Positions 19,218 to 30,330 of a stretch of DNA of 64,000 nucleotides are shown piece after piece. Below the pieces are notes generated by a model, which saw only the letters and a program-made list of their open reading frames with translations, did not search any database and was not told where the DNA came from. Both the position numbers and the translations under genes were made by a program. Where the stretch lies: NCBI GenBank assembly GCA_016648135.1, contig JADDOH010014753.1, positions 1-64,000 on the forward strand. Reading direction: 5' to 3'. Position 1 is the first letter of the stretch. The number at the start of each line of letters is the position of its first letter. The DNA comes from Agrypnia vestita (taxonomy: Eukaryota; Arthropoda; Insecta; Trichoptera; Phryganeidae).

Positions 19218-19338
19218 AGAAGTGGAACAACTGTTCGTCCTCCCTCGAATTGCACGCCGGCGCGTTAAACTGAAACTTCTCAGTCTCAGAATGTAATGTG
19301 TTCGTATATATCATAGTCGTGTGTGTTTTCTTATGTTT
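19218..19338. repeat. 119-bp direct repeat, copy 2
   Basis: Partner of 18658-18776. Confidence 0.85.
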
Positions 19339-20290
19339 ATATATCTACGGTCCCTACGTGTACTGTTTGTATGTTGTGCAAAAATTATTTTTACTGTCTT
19401 AAATCATCCGATTTTCTATTTTCGGACAATGTTAATAAATAATAATTTTCGTTTTAAACAAAGCATAATATTCGGAAAATATAGAGTACATCGGATGGTT
19501 AAACATACTGAAATTAAAATCGAATTTTCGCAGATTCGACAGCATACCTGACAGACATAGACAGGACCTTCGAAATGTCTCATGTATCGGTATGTTTGTT
19601 ATATTTCATGTTTTGTTTCATATATTTTTTAAACACTTTTGTTGATCACTCTATGGGCTTTTTATATTTTGTTTTATATTTTGTACTTCAACTGGAGCAG
19701 TTCATTTATATATAAAATTTGTAATTCCTGCTCAATGGATAATAAAGTATTTTCCCTTTGTTATTTATCCCTGCGCTTCGAAGATAGTAAAGACGTTGTG
19801 TAGACGCCTCCCTGTCCCGCTCGCACTCACACAGGTGTCATCAGGAAGGTGAGCACAGCCATCAAAAAAATTCTAAAATGGGTAGCGAAATTATAGGACC
19901 GATATGGGAGACGGCCATGGGTGTGTGATGGGTCCCTCCATCTTGTAGGAAGACAATGATATAGTGGGATTTCTTTAGCAGCAATGACGACCGTTCTCTT
20001 TACATGGTATCTCGAAATCTACTTGCTCTTTTCCAGCGCACAATACATTCGGTATATAATTCTAACTCCTGTAAAATTAGGGTTCCTTATAATTTGCCAA
20101 AGTCTCTGTCTTATTATATCACTGATGTATTTGACGTGAGGGTGACACGGTCTTGCAAAGTAGTATTAAAAAAATGTCAACCTGGAGACGATTGAGTAGG
20201 ACCGATAAGGAAGCTCTCGCTCTTAGAACGGTCCTGGGTAAGCGGTGGGTACCATTCACTGATGTATATGAATATCAATGGCTGTAAGAA
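19339..20290. other. Mostly unassigned; two 'GGACCGAT' repeat scraps
   Basis: No gene. Scraps matching 9588-9720 lie at about 19895-19960 and 20175-20250 (TAGGACCGATAAGGAAGC, GTCCTGGGTAAGCGGTGGG). Confidence 0.45.
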
Positions 20291-20859
20291 AACCCGATAA
20301 TATAAAATTAAGCAAAACGGCCTTCGAGATTGTTTGATTACCTATTGTTATAATTCTGGGTGGCGGCGAATTTGGTAAATAATACACGTGGCAACGGACT
20401 CCTTATTTATTGCAAACACCGCGCGCGCGTATACGGGACCACGGCTGCTAGCAGAGTGCCGCGCCGGTAGTGAGGGGTCCGCTCTGTACTCACTACTACA
20501 ATGTAGTACTACATTACATTGAAGTGTACACTTCACACCTTTTGAAGTGTAGTGCACACTACAAACTTCATACACTTTTCTTTGCTGAATTCTGTCATTG
20601 AGATAACAACGGTAAATTAATGTTAACAATTCGTACAATAAATACCGATATGGTACATCGAATTTTTTGTCAAAGGAGGTTAGATGCATCTAACTGAACG
20701 GGATGCTCCTGGCGATGTTAATGATTCGCTTCTTTGGTGGGTTGTTTGGGAAGGAAGAAAAGAATTCTCACCCGACCGGAAGAATTCTTTTGTGTTTAGT
20801 AATGTACTGAATGTAATCAGCAAAGCTTATAACTACAGAGTGTAGGTAATACTCATTAT

Positions 20860-21170
20860 TTTATGTTGCGGTTTATTGAAATAATGGGTTGTGAACCAAA
20901 CTTGACACAAGTAGAAGTTTCCAGCAACACGTTTCGACCGCCGCGGTCTCCCCGAAGGGCGCGCTCCCTTCGCGCCCGGCCCGCCGTTTGCGCGGTGTGC
21001 CAAATTGAAAAATTGGCCATCATGTCGCGTTCCTGCTACACGCGTCTGGCGGAGTGCCGGGCCATTGTTGTCGGCTAATAATGTTGTCCCGCCACTGCGG
21101 CAGGTACAGACGGCCCCGGCCGGAGAGAAGATGAAGGTTATGAATGGGGGAACGAAGAGAAAGCTCTAAT
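20860..21170. other. GC-rich single-copy-looking segment
   Basis: CpG-dense stretch (20930-21120) with overlapping short open frames on both strands; no domain. Not repeated in the window. Confidence 0.3.
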
Positions 21171-21317
21171 GTACCTTTTCGGAAATGCGTCGTTTTGCGA
21201 GAAAACGATTGTGAAAAAATTATTAAATTTTCCCAAAAAAAATATTCTTGAATAATAGAACTGAACCGTGAAAGCAAAACACATTTATATTTCATATTCG
21301 TTATATTATATTTTTAA

Positions 21318-21605
21318 AATACAATAAAAATAAGGTAAACATAATAAATTCCTGTCTGATGAATGAGAGTGACAGACGGCATGAAAGAAAGAGAGGGAGA
21401 ATGATATAAAGCGAGTGGCGCCATTTTGCGGGCTCTCTTATTTCGTAGCCACCGCGACGTGAACATTGTGTACAGTAACCGAACTATTGTCACTTGTAAA
21501 CCAATAAAATAACTGGAAGCCGACAATGAGTTTCATTGGAATTCCGATTATCAAAGTTCTTCTCTACACACACGAAAAGAACATTACTCTAATTATGGCA
21601 AATAA
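21318..21605 (+). repeat. LTR-like repeat, family L2, copy 1
   Basis: GTCTGATGAATGAG, a TATAAAGCGAG box, ATTTTGCGGGC, CTATTGTCACTTGTAAACCA with an AATAAAA signal and AACTGGAAGCCGAC recur in order at 56475-56745. The promoter followed by a poly(A) signal is typical of a solo LTR. No internal region was found. Confidence 0.5.
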
Positions 21606-22103
21606 TAACTATACATACAATATTGCGTGTGATACATGCTCGTCACAGACACATGGTGTTGACCTTGGAACCCGCGCACTTATTGTAAATCTTGTTGATC
21701 TAGAACTCATTCATAAATTGTATTTATTGATTTGCAATAGTCTTTATTTGGTTCTTGATATTACTTTCAATTTATTTTATCATTAAGACATTATTTATTG
21801 TTAATTTATCGTAAAAACTGATTTTGTAATTATATCATATTCAAAATGTTCATAAAGTAGTTATACTTTTTACTCTAATGCAACTCTAGGACCATCAATT
21901 AGGGTCAATAATGACCCGTTGACGTCTGTTTGTTAAAAATTAAATATAATACACAATTAACACTAATAACACATTCTTGAGTGCGTACATGTTTTCCCAT
22001 TTTTCCTACCCACCTCCTCCGTTACACTCAACTAATCTGTTGCAACTTTCTGCCAAGCAATGTCGGTGCACATCTCTAATCTAAATATAATCATTTTAAA
22101 CGT

Positions 22104-22265
22104 TCTCACGCTGCTTTCGACACGGTATTGCAAGCCAATACTTAACCGCAACACCAACGCTCACAAAAACACATCAGTTTTGATGACGGACCCTGCAATG
22201 GGATCTGAGACGTCGTAAAAACACGGCATAATACCCCACAAGATCATGAATGGCCGTGAAAACCT
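22104..22265 (+). mobile_element. PLE-1 type 3' UTR, single copy
   Basis: TTTCGACACGGTATTGCAAG, GGACCCTGCAATGGGATCTG and the terminus GAATGGCCGTGAAAACCTAA match the PLE-1 3' end. The hammerhead core is damaged (TTGATGA, GAGAC). No coding part. Confidence 0.8.
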
Positions 22266-22744
22266 AAGTACATTCATATCTGAGATAAATTTTCAATTTT
22301 TTGTGTGTGTATGTTTGGCAAAAAAAGTCATGCAGTGTCATCGACATTAAGTCAATGGGCAAAATTTCGACTCGATTGGATAATGGAAAGTGTGTTCATT
22401 TTCACTTCCATGATTCTTCTTCTGAATTTAATTTAATGGTTTTCAAAAACGAAGCCAATATATAATTCGAAATTCACCATTCTCAGAGAAGCGATGGAAT
22501 AGAAAATCACTCCGACATACATCAACGATATCATAATACATAGAAACGTGTTGGTATGAACCAAAATAATTATTAATTAAGTCGTCACAACAATAGATCC
22601 AGCCCGTGTGTTCAAATCAGTTGTCTTCATACTTAACTCGCTCACAACGCTTGAGTAGTTCCAAAACAGACGAAATATCGGGCGTATTCTCTCTCACACT
22701 AAATCGAAATCACACTATATCTCCGCGGTAGGTACTACAGGTCG

Positions 22745-22789
22745 TTTTCCTGATGACGTTGAATACTACTTCAACGAAACGTCGAGAAT
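22745..22789 (+). ncRNA. Type I hammerhead motif with strong stems
   Basis: Stem I GTTTTC (22744-22749) pairs with GAGAAT (22784-22789) using two G-U wobbles. Core CTGATGA at 22750-22756, one extra C, stem II GTTGAA-TACTAC-TTCAAC, GAAA, reduced stem III ACGT, cleavage base C22783. The host element is not otherwise identified. Confidence 0.65.
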
Positions 22790-22968
22790 CGTTTCTCGGA
22801 AAAACAAAAGGTTCGTATAAAATATCCGTAACCATGAACACTTAAATATATAAAATATTGTTTCAAATTAAAAGGTATCACAAAGTGACTGCCGAAACAT
22901 TCAATGATATTTAAAATCATAATACTTGTAAGAAATTAGTCAAATTATTATTGAAATATTAAATTTAG

Positions 22969-23135
22969 GCTTTCTGAATTTGGAAGAAACTGTGGTGGAT
23001 GCTTTCTTTGGCTCTGATACATCAAAGGGACCAAAGCTGTTCGCAAAAACTAAGAGGAAACGATTCTATTTCGGTATCAAATTCTCAAACGCAAAGCGTG
23101 ACAAGTTATTTAAGAAACGAGCCAAGAAACTCTAA
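22969..23135 (+). CDS. Candidate 3'-terminal exon, unknown basic protein
   Basis: An acceptor-like AATTTAG precedes an open frame of 55 codons ending at TAA (23133-23135). After a 2-nt partial codon it starts FLNLEETVVDAFFGSDTSKG and ends FKKRAKKL; the last 40 residues are very rich in Lys and Arg, which could serve nuclear localisation or nucleic-acid binding. Codon choice and composition differ from the AT-rich flanks. The upstream exon is not in view, since mobile DNA fills the 5' side. I do not recognise the protein. A degenerate copy of its last codons and 3' UTR lies at 26975-27055. Could also be a chance frame. Confidence 0.45.
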
Positions 23136-23825
23136 TTATTGCTGAATTGGAGATATTTTCTCACTTCCTAGACTTATTAACTTATTGAGTGGAAAAAATC
23201 TAATTTAATTAATGTTTCTATCGAAGACATGGTTTAATTTGCTCTTATTTATTTTTTACCTATTCATAATAATTAATACACGCCCTGATTTGGGCTTTTA
23301 TATATAAGTACCAGTGGCGTGCAGCACATACAAGGAAAAAAGTTGTGAATTAGTAAAGATTCTGGGAAACAAGTATTAATTAAATAATCCTTATCTTAAG
23401 AAAAAGTTGATTTAAAATTCTAGCCTAATTCGTCCTACGGCTAGAAGTTTCATTTCTGACGTTTCTGTTTAACGTGACATGTCTATTTTTTTCCGATTTA
23501 AAATTCTAGCCGTAATTCGTTCTATGGCTAGAAGTTTTATTTCCGACGTTTCTGTACCTAACTTCATGTCAATTTTTAATTTATCTCACTTGTTTGCGCC
23601 CAACAAATTTGTTCCATAGATCTAGTCAAGTCGAGAAAAAACTCGTCCTGAACCGCGTATTTTTACTTTGCTCTATGTCTGCGATTTTTTGTAATAGACA
23701 AGTAAATATTTCATGGAATAGCGTGTTTCTTCGACAGATCCTATGCTAGGTGAAAACTACGCGCACGTCATTTGCAGAAATGATACTTTTTACAAATTCC
23801 ACCCAAAATTTTTGTGTGAATATTT

Positions 23826-24440
23826 TTTTTTTTTTTTTATTTATTAATTATTATTTTTTTTACATATCAGACCCACAAAACATCACATTGATATTTGTCT
23901 GTAGGTGCATCAATACATATATATAAATAAATTGTATTTACCAGAAATACATTCATATTAATTAATTACAATAGATCTTATAAACTCAAATACAAATCTA
24001 CAATACTATACAACAATACAAGAAAAAATACAAATATTACCAAAATCTAAATAAGTCTCTTTTATTTAATAACATATTCATTAATTCTGTATTTTGCCCT
24101 TTTTTATTAATATCCATTTTGACACGACATGGGATTTTATTAAATATTTTTGGTATGACATATTTTAATGTTCTTTGTCCATATTTATTTATGACCTTCG
24201 GTATTCGTAGTCCTTCTTTAACCGTAAATCTGGTACTATGTTTATGAATCAATCTATGCTTATATGTCCCATCTTCATGATATCGTGTAATTAGTTTGTA
24301 CCACAAGATAGCATTAATTGGCATAGAGCCTTGTTTCTTGAAGAGTTCCTGTATATCTTTAGTAGCACTTTCTTTATTTATTAATTTTATAGCCGAATTT
24401 TGAATATTTTGAATTTTTCTAATATAATTCTATTTGTCAT
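23826..24440 (-). pseudogene. LINE 3' end, 5'-truncated
   Basis: Minus-strand frame from about 24430 to 24037 gives IQNIQNSAIKLIN, MPINAILWYKLI, HKHSTRFTVKEGLRIPK and YVIPKIFNKIP, which resembles the C-terminal end of Jockey/CR1-type ORF2 proteins. It is followed by a UTR with the CAGACCCACAAAAC inverse module and a 16-T run (poly(A) on the minus strand) at about 23825-23840. Lies inside the hAT-like element. Confidence 0.7.
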
Positions 24441-25250
24441 TTCTATAGTGAATGTTAATATCATCTCTCATATCCAATGGTCATATCATAATGATTATTT
24501 ACGACGACACTTCCATAGATAATATCATAAAATGTTTGATTTATTTTTGTGAAACGACACGTTTATCTGAAATTAGTATTATTCCAGATTTAATTGTCTA
24601 TAAATCGTCTTCGAATTATATTGAAAAATTTTGCCGTATTAACTATATATAAAATATTTATTTACTTATACAATCTTGTTTACAATACTACTTCTATTAT
24701 GCAGTTATTTTTGTGGATTTAAGCTACTCAAAATAGTTCATTATATACAGTTAAAAAAAAAAATTTAAATGTGTATACCCTTATAGGTAGGGGAAGGTGG
24801 TGTCAAAAGTAACAAAAAAGACATTCTGGTTTATAACAAAAAAATTAACCGGTTAAATTACCTGATTTTTTTTTTCAAAGCACTTCCATATATTTAGGAA
24901 CTAAGTGTATGGTTAAAAAAATTGAAGGTATTAAGAATTTTTGTTTATTTGAAAATTAAAAAAAGAAGAAAACTGTTACATTTGACACCACAGTGGTGTC
25001 GATAGTAACACTCGTGGTGTCAATTGTAACATAAGTCGCACAAAACATAATGTATCTACTTATTTTTATTAGGTATATTTTTATGTACTAAATGACTATA
25101 AAGTTGTAAGATACATAAAAACAAAACAAATTATCTAATTATAAAAACCAAAATTTATAAAATAATTAGAAAAAAATCTAATTTAATATGCTTCCCTAAA
25201 ATAATTTTAATACCGTGAAAGTAGTTCAAATTGCTCAATCATTATCAGAT

Positions 25251-25480
25251 TCAAAATTGAAACACATAATTTAATTGTTTGGTTTGGGCACAATTCTCAT
25301 GCGCCCATAATTTACAGGAGGAACACTGGATCCAACCCTCTTTGCTTTTTGAATATGGTTCGGTACAAATTAAACATAAAGCATCATCAGTTTCTTCTTT
25401 TTTCTCGGTTATTATACAAGTTTCTGTTCTTCTTTTACCTTGCTTATTTTTTGCAGCTTTGTTACTCAATACGAAGGATT
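25251..25480 (-). pseudogene. PHD-like zinc finger, C-terminus of pogo-type transposase
   Basis: The minus frame contains CLICTEPYSKSKEGWIQCSS followed by CKLWAHENCA, a Cys4-His-Cys-type finger. Such a finger ends many insect pogo/DDE transposases and probably supports protein or DNA contacts. A Lys/Arg-rich linker (KNKQGKRR) precedes it. The stop at 25251 is a natural C-terminus. The catalytic domain is absent. Confidence 0.75.
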
Positions 25481-25608
25481 CCTTCTGATAAATGCAATCA
25501 GCTAATCTTTCGAAGCTATACCAACTTCATCCCAACCAGTGGGATATGTCAGAGTTGAGCTGTTGATGTTATTGGAGTAATGGTTGTTGATATTTTATTT
25601 TGACTAAC

Positions 25609-26070
25609 AAACTAACTAACCATCACGCCGTTTCCCCGCAGGGGTATGCAGAGAGGATTGAACACTACACTCTTCTATCCTGGCCCACCACTTTTGCTTC
25701 GGCCACATTCATACATCTTCTCATACAAGTTCAACGGTTGTTTGCGGCCGTAAAGAAGGCCATCCTCAAATACTTGTAGTATCTGATCGTGCCAGGTCTT
25801 TCACGGACGCCCTCTATTCCTATTGCCTTCAACACTCGCCTCATGTATGCATGAACCTCATGCAATTATGGCCAAAAAGAATCTGTCAAAGGAAGCAAGA
25901 CTAGCAGTACATAATAGCGTTCTAGTGCCAACCCTGATGTATGGAAGTGAAGCCTGCAATTGGCAAAAGAGGAATGAAAGTAGACTGAATGCGGTGGAAA
26001 TGCAGTCACTATGACGCTTGTGTGTAAAATCTTTGGTCGATAGAGTGAGGAATGAAAAAATTAGAATTTA
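25609..26070. pseudogene. RTE-like LINE fragment with inverted 5' part
   Basis: 25609-25850 is the minus-strand 3' end of the LINE seen at 9958-10450 (CATCACGCCGTTTCCCC is the inverse of its terminus). From 25850 the orientation switches: plus-strand sequence encodes KNLSKEARLAVHNSVLVPTL, MYGSEACNWQKRNESRLNAV and DRVRNEKIR, the more upstream part. This is the layout expected after twin priming during LINE insertion. Confidence 0.7.
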
Positions 26071-26181
26071 TTAAAATTCACAGTAGTCAGCTAATTCTTT
26101 TTCTGATTAGATAATAACTTGTTGTGGGGTAGATATCCTAATACTGGGACACATCCATCTTTTTTGATGCGTTCCATGTAT

Positions 26182-26340
26182 CTATGAGGAGATACGTGTT
26201 ATATTTCGATATGCTTGGCTGCTTTTCTTATTGACATGTTTCCATTTTTTTATAAAATCTTTTATAAAAGTGTGCCTTCTCAAAGGTTTCCTTGGATGAT
26301 TTCCCCTATTTGTCTTTCGTTCTCTAGGTTTAACCATTTT
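26182..26340 (-). pseudogene. N-terminus of pogo-type transposase
   Basis: Starting at the methionine encoded at 26335-26337 the minus frame reads MVKPRERKTNRGNHP, like the K-R-K-T-x-R-G start of pogo/Tigger-type transposases. The frame then departs from the family. Together with 25251-25480 it marks the two ends of one gene whose middle was lost. Confidence 0.55.
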
Positions 26341-26974
26341 TAACAACCAGGAACTCAAAATGACATTAACTTCCAATTACATTACATTATTATCTCGAAG
26401 GTGTCAATTGTAACATGTTACAATTGACACCCTTTACACTGTTACAATTGACACCTTTCGCCACATTGCATTAAGGTTATGTTTTATCTTAAACTATTAA
26501 AAAAACCGTTAAAATATATACACATCATGATAATAAACAATATTTTGAATACGAACACACAATAAAGCAATAAAAAATACTTACAATTTGACGAATACAA
26601 AAAGGTGACTATTTAATGATTTTTTTACTTCACTAGGCCGAAATACGATGATACCCAATATACCGATACTTTCAAACTGATGTTAACGCAAAATGGCGTT
26701 CTTTGATAGCTATTGATCCCGTCTAATAGACGGTACTGCTTGTCCCATTAAATGACCAATATTTAAAAATATACGGCGACTGTTACAATCGACACCTGTT
26801 ACTATTGACACCACCTTCCCCTATGCACATATATATTTTTTAAATATAGTTAAATAGTCGGCCACCGCATAACCTAAGTTTATACCCACTGCACGCCAAT
26901 GCTAAGTACATAGGAATAGCATGAATATTGGTATATATAGTCATAAGAAAATACAATAAGTAATGTGTACAAAA

Positions 26975-27055
26975 TAGTAAAAAGTAATATAAAATAACCA
27001 AGAAACTCTAATTATTGCTGAATTGGAGGTCTTTTCTCATTTCACTTATTGACTT
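26975..27055 (+). pseudogene. Degenerate copy of the 22969-23135 exon end
   Basis: CCAAGAAACTCTAATTATTG followed by CTGAATTGGAG matches 23122-23155 exactly over about 31 bp, then decays. It lies just outside the right end of the hAT-like element, so the exon's 3' end appears duplicated. Confidence 0.6.
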
Positions 27056-27104
27056 GAAGACTAGAAGGAATGTGTATGTAACATACACATTCCTTCTAGT
27101 CTTC
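27056..27104. repeat. Perfect 24-bp inverted repeat, 1-nt centre
   Basis: GAAGACTAGAAGGAATGTGT (start of left arm, 27056-27079) is perfectly complementary to 27081-27104 around a single A. Such symmetry suggests recent origin or active fold-back formation. Confidence 0.9.
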
Positions 27105-27233
27105 CTTCTAGACCTACCGATGTTTATATCTATTGGGAGAGCTACCGCAATGCTGAACAATATTACCTTAGACATTGATCTTTTCCATATCTCTGAGAAG
27201 GTTTTCCGAAACGGGGTTCTCCTAAATCATTGA
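27105..27233 (+). CDS. Short open frame of unknown nature
   Basis: Encodes DLPMFISIGRATAMLNNITL followed by DIDLFHISEKVF and a stop at 27231-27233. It reads like protein and its composition differs from the AT-rich flanks, but there is no domain I recognise. Could be an exon scrap of the duplicated locus or chance. Confidence 0.25.
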   Translation, partial: LLDLPMFISIGRATAMLNNITLDIDLFHISEKVFRNGVLLNH

Positions 27234-27239
27234 ATTAAT

Positions 27240-28630
27240 ATCTATTGTTTTATTTATTATTCTATAATTTATTATATTGCCTATTGAATCACCTATTATA
27301 TAAATTTTATTTCATTGTATTATTATACTGTTATTATTTTATTGTCTCCTTTAATTCTACATTTATATTGTTCTTGATTATGTTTCTAAATAATTTATGT
27401 TCACATTTGTTTTTTATTATAAATTATTTATTTTGTCTATTGTTTATCAACTTTGTACAAATTATAAAGTAAAAGGCTTTGTGATGTGCAATATCAGAAA
27501 TTGCATTTTTTCTTATTTTTTGCAAAACCTTGAATAAAAATTACAGTAACTTATATCAATTATGAAAAAATCATTCATTTCAATAGTTAAATAAAATAAT
27601 TAACACCATAAAAGAATCCTATTTTCAATTTTTAGCAAGGTTTTAAAATGTATTTTTTATAGATTTCAAAAAATTCTCGAATTATACTTGATTAGCTACA
27701 CATTGTAATTAATATTTCAATTATAGTTTCTCCTGATCTAGGCGCACAAACACTTAACTCATTAATTGTTTCTCTGTAAAGGAGAGATCAATGTGTGTCG
27801 GAGGCTTTATTTAATCATTTTAACCCCCACCTTGGGAGACATCGCTAGCACAAAGCAGAGAATAATCCCTCATTTGATGCAAATATTTGCTCGCTACGTG
27901 AGTGTCTTAACTGTCAATATTAACGGGCGCTTGCTATTGTAATTATATATCAACCCAATCGGAAGGGATTAGGGGTGAATGGTGCGGTTTATAGATCGTG
28001 ATTAGGAGGCTTCGAGGGGTGGGTAAATACGTTCGGAGGCTTTGAGAATCTCCAGCAACACCAGTGTACTATTCTTGTCGAGCGCGTGTCAGATATCACT
28101 ATTTTTCTACGGCTTTATTACAAGCGATTCAAACGGTATTTCATTCCACGAATTAAAAAAAGTAACCCATAAAAACCAAGATTTTATTATACTCACTTTC
28201 TTTGTAAAACATAACAATAATTTAAGACGAATTAAAACATACAACATAACACTAAACTTACAGTAATTTAATATATTTCTAAAATGTCAGATGTTTTGAG
28301 CTTTGATAAGAAACTTCACGCTTTCAAGATTAAATTCTAAAAGCATTTGTCAGTCAATTTAGATTTTCGAAATTCGTAGTAAAGTACCTATTATGTGTAC
28401 CTACGGAGTAATTCAAATTTAGAAAATATTCCGCGACGTTATCGGGTCGCCGCGTTGCTAATAATCAAACTTTTATAATGATTCCAATTTGAAAAAACAT
28501 TACAATTTCTAAAAATCCAAAATATACTATAATTATTTATTTTTTTAACGAAAATTTGATAGATCTTCTTTATCGTCGCCATGAGTCTGCTTGAAAAGTT
28601 TCAGCTCGATTGAATCACGCGAAAAAGGGT
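27240..28630. other. AT-rich gene-free stretch
   Basis: No gene. 27480-27640 resembles half of the fold-back repeat at 39.1-39.6 kb (ACAGTAACTTATATC, TGAAAAAATCATTCATTTC). Confidence 0.45.
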
Positions 28631-28634
28631 TAAA

Positions 28635-29990
28635 AATCGATCCACATAACCCCTATTTTTAAATCTGGTCAAAAAAATGACGTAACTAACTACAGACCAA
28701 TCTCAAAATTGTCAATATTCAGTAAACTCTTTGAAAAACTAGTCTATACCCAGATATTTAGCGCCATAAAGCCATACATTAATCCCCAACAACACGGATT
28801 CTTCGCGGGAAGATCCACTGTCACCAATCTACTAACCTTCACGCAGTACGCGCTATCCTCAATGGATCAACGAGCGCAAACCGTTGCTATATACACAGAC
28901 TACACTACTACTACAGCAAAGCATTTGACAAAGTCGATCATGACATTTTAGCTGATAAAATGATAAAAATAGGAATCCACGGTGACCTACTAAGGTGGCT
29001 TATTTCCTACATTACCAACAGAAACCAAGCACTTGTCATCGGCGGTCTTAAATCTGACCGGGCTCGCATCTCCTCTGGAGTCCCTCAAGGGAGTTTACTG
29101 GGTCCATTACTGTTCATAATCTATATAAACGATATACAAAACTGCTTTCATTTCGCTAATTTCCTACTTTATGCGGATGATATGAAGATTTTCGCAAAAG
29201 TGAACTCCCTAGACGATTGCCGAAAAATTCAAGAAGATCTTAACCGCGTTTCTGCCTACTGTCATATAAACAAACTTCTTCTTAACGCAAAAAAATGCTT
29301 TCAAATGACATTTTCCAGGAAAACCAATAAAATTCAGTTTGCCTACTCAATAAACAACGCTCAACTAGAAAACAAATGCGAATTAAAGACCTCGGAATAA
29401 TTCTCGACAGCAAAACTTATTTTTAAAGCGCACTTTGACCACATTATCTCCAAAGCCTACAGTATGCTGGGATTCATACTTCGAACCTGCAAACAATTCA
29501 AAAATCCTCACTCATTAAAAATTTTATATTATTCCTACGTTCGCAGTCACTTGGAGTATGCATCTCAGGTCTGGAATCCACAACAGACAACATACATTGC
29601 GAGAATAAAACAAGTTCAGAACAGGTTTTTGCGTCGCCTCAATGGTAAATCCGGCATGTATTTCGACTCATATATGGAAGCAATGGATTTCTATAACATG
29701 CGAACCCTGGAACATAGAAGAGCACGAGCTGATCAAATACTACTTTTCAAGTTACTTCAGGGACATATTGTGGAGAGAAACCAGCTGGGACAGCCAATTG
29801 GAGCTGGTTTCTCTCCACGCTCCATCAAGGCGAACCCGACAGTCCGTGCTCTTCCATGTACCCATAAGCAAAACCTCTTATGCACAGAACTCATTCATCC
29901 AGCGAACATGCAAAGTATACAATGACCACTTCAATGACATTGATATATTTAATACCAACATCCCAGCTCTTAAAAATCGTATTTAAACTG
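28635..29990 (+). pseudogene. LINE-A reverse transcriptase (ORF2), 5'-truncated
   Basis: Non-LTR retrotransposon ORF2 of the Jockey/CR1 type, in three or four frames. In order: SGQKNDVTNYRPISKLSIFS, FEKLVY, QHGFFAGRSTVTNL (RT domains 1-2), SSGVPQGSLLGPLLFIIYIN (domain 4), LLYADDMKIF with catalytic YADD at 29170-29181, LNAKKCFQMTF, then a frameshift, SMLGFILRTCKQF, YVRSHLEYASQVWNP and FLRRLNGK, ending near IPALKNRI and a stop about 29986. The endonuclease domain and ORF1 are missing. Several frameshifts and stops make it inactive. Confidence 0.93.
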
Positions 29991-30330
29991 ATTATATTAC
30001 TTGTTTCTATATCTTCACTGGATTAACTGAGACCGACCATCATCATACACACACCACAGCCAAACTCTCATTACTCTTTACACATACCCCCATAACTGTA
30101 TACAACGTCATGCACAGAATACACACGCACTCCACTCAGCCACAATCCCATACACCTCACTCAACTTCCCTCTCTAACTCCCACTCCTATCCCTCTATTT
30201 AATATATATTCTCTTTAGAGCTTGACTTAACATTTTATGCCGTGGATCTCTATAATTGGTCTACGAATTATCCAATACGTTATGTATTATTATAATAAAT
30301 TGTATACTGTTGAAATTCCCAAAAAATAAA
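29991..30330 (+). mobile_element. LINE-A 3' UTR and A-rich tail
   Basis: Follows the ORF2 stop and matches the minus-strand copy at 4855-5176. It ends in an A-rich stretch with AAATAAAAATAAAAA. Confidence 0.85.

Larger units (their letters stand above)
24790..26821. mobile_element. pogo-like DNA transposon, internally disrupted
   Basis: Terminal inverted repeats GGGGAAGGTGGTGTCAA at both ends are flanked by TA (24788-24789 and 26822-26823). Subterminal copies of GTGTCAATTGTAACA and its inverse occur near 25010, 26400 and 26440, likely transposase-binding sites. Remnants of a transposase lie on the minus strand at both sides; its DDE core is missing and a rearranged LINE fragment sits in the middle. 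Confidence 0.8.
23312..26901. mobile_element. hAT-like element with nested insertions
   Basis: Left end CAGTGGCGTGCAG and the inverse of the right end CATTGGCGTGCAG match at 12 of 13 positions and start with the CAG..G typical of hAT. Flanks ATAAGTAC (23304-23311) and CTAAGTAC (26902-26909) are an 8-bp duplication with one change. Inside lie a LINE copy and a pogo-like element. No hAT transposase was recognised, so this was likely non-autonomous. Confidence 0.65.

Noticed and set aside
19825..19850. Inverse CTGATGA (TCATCAG)
   Set aside because: On the minus strand no GAAAC follows at a suitable distance.
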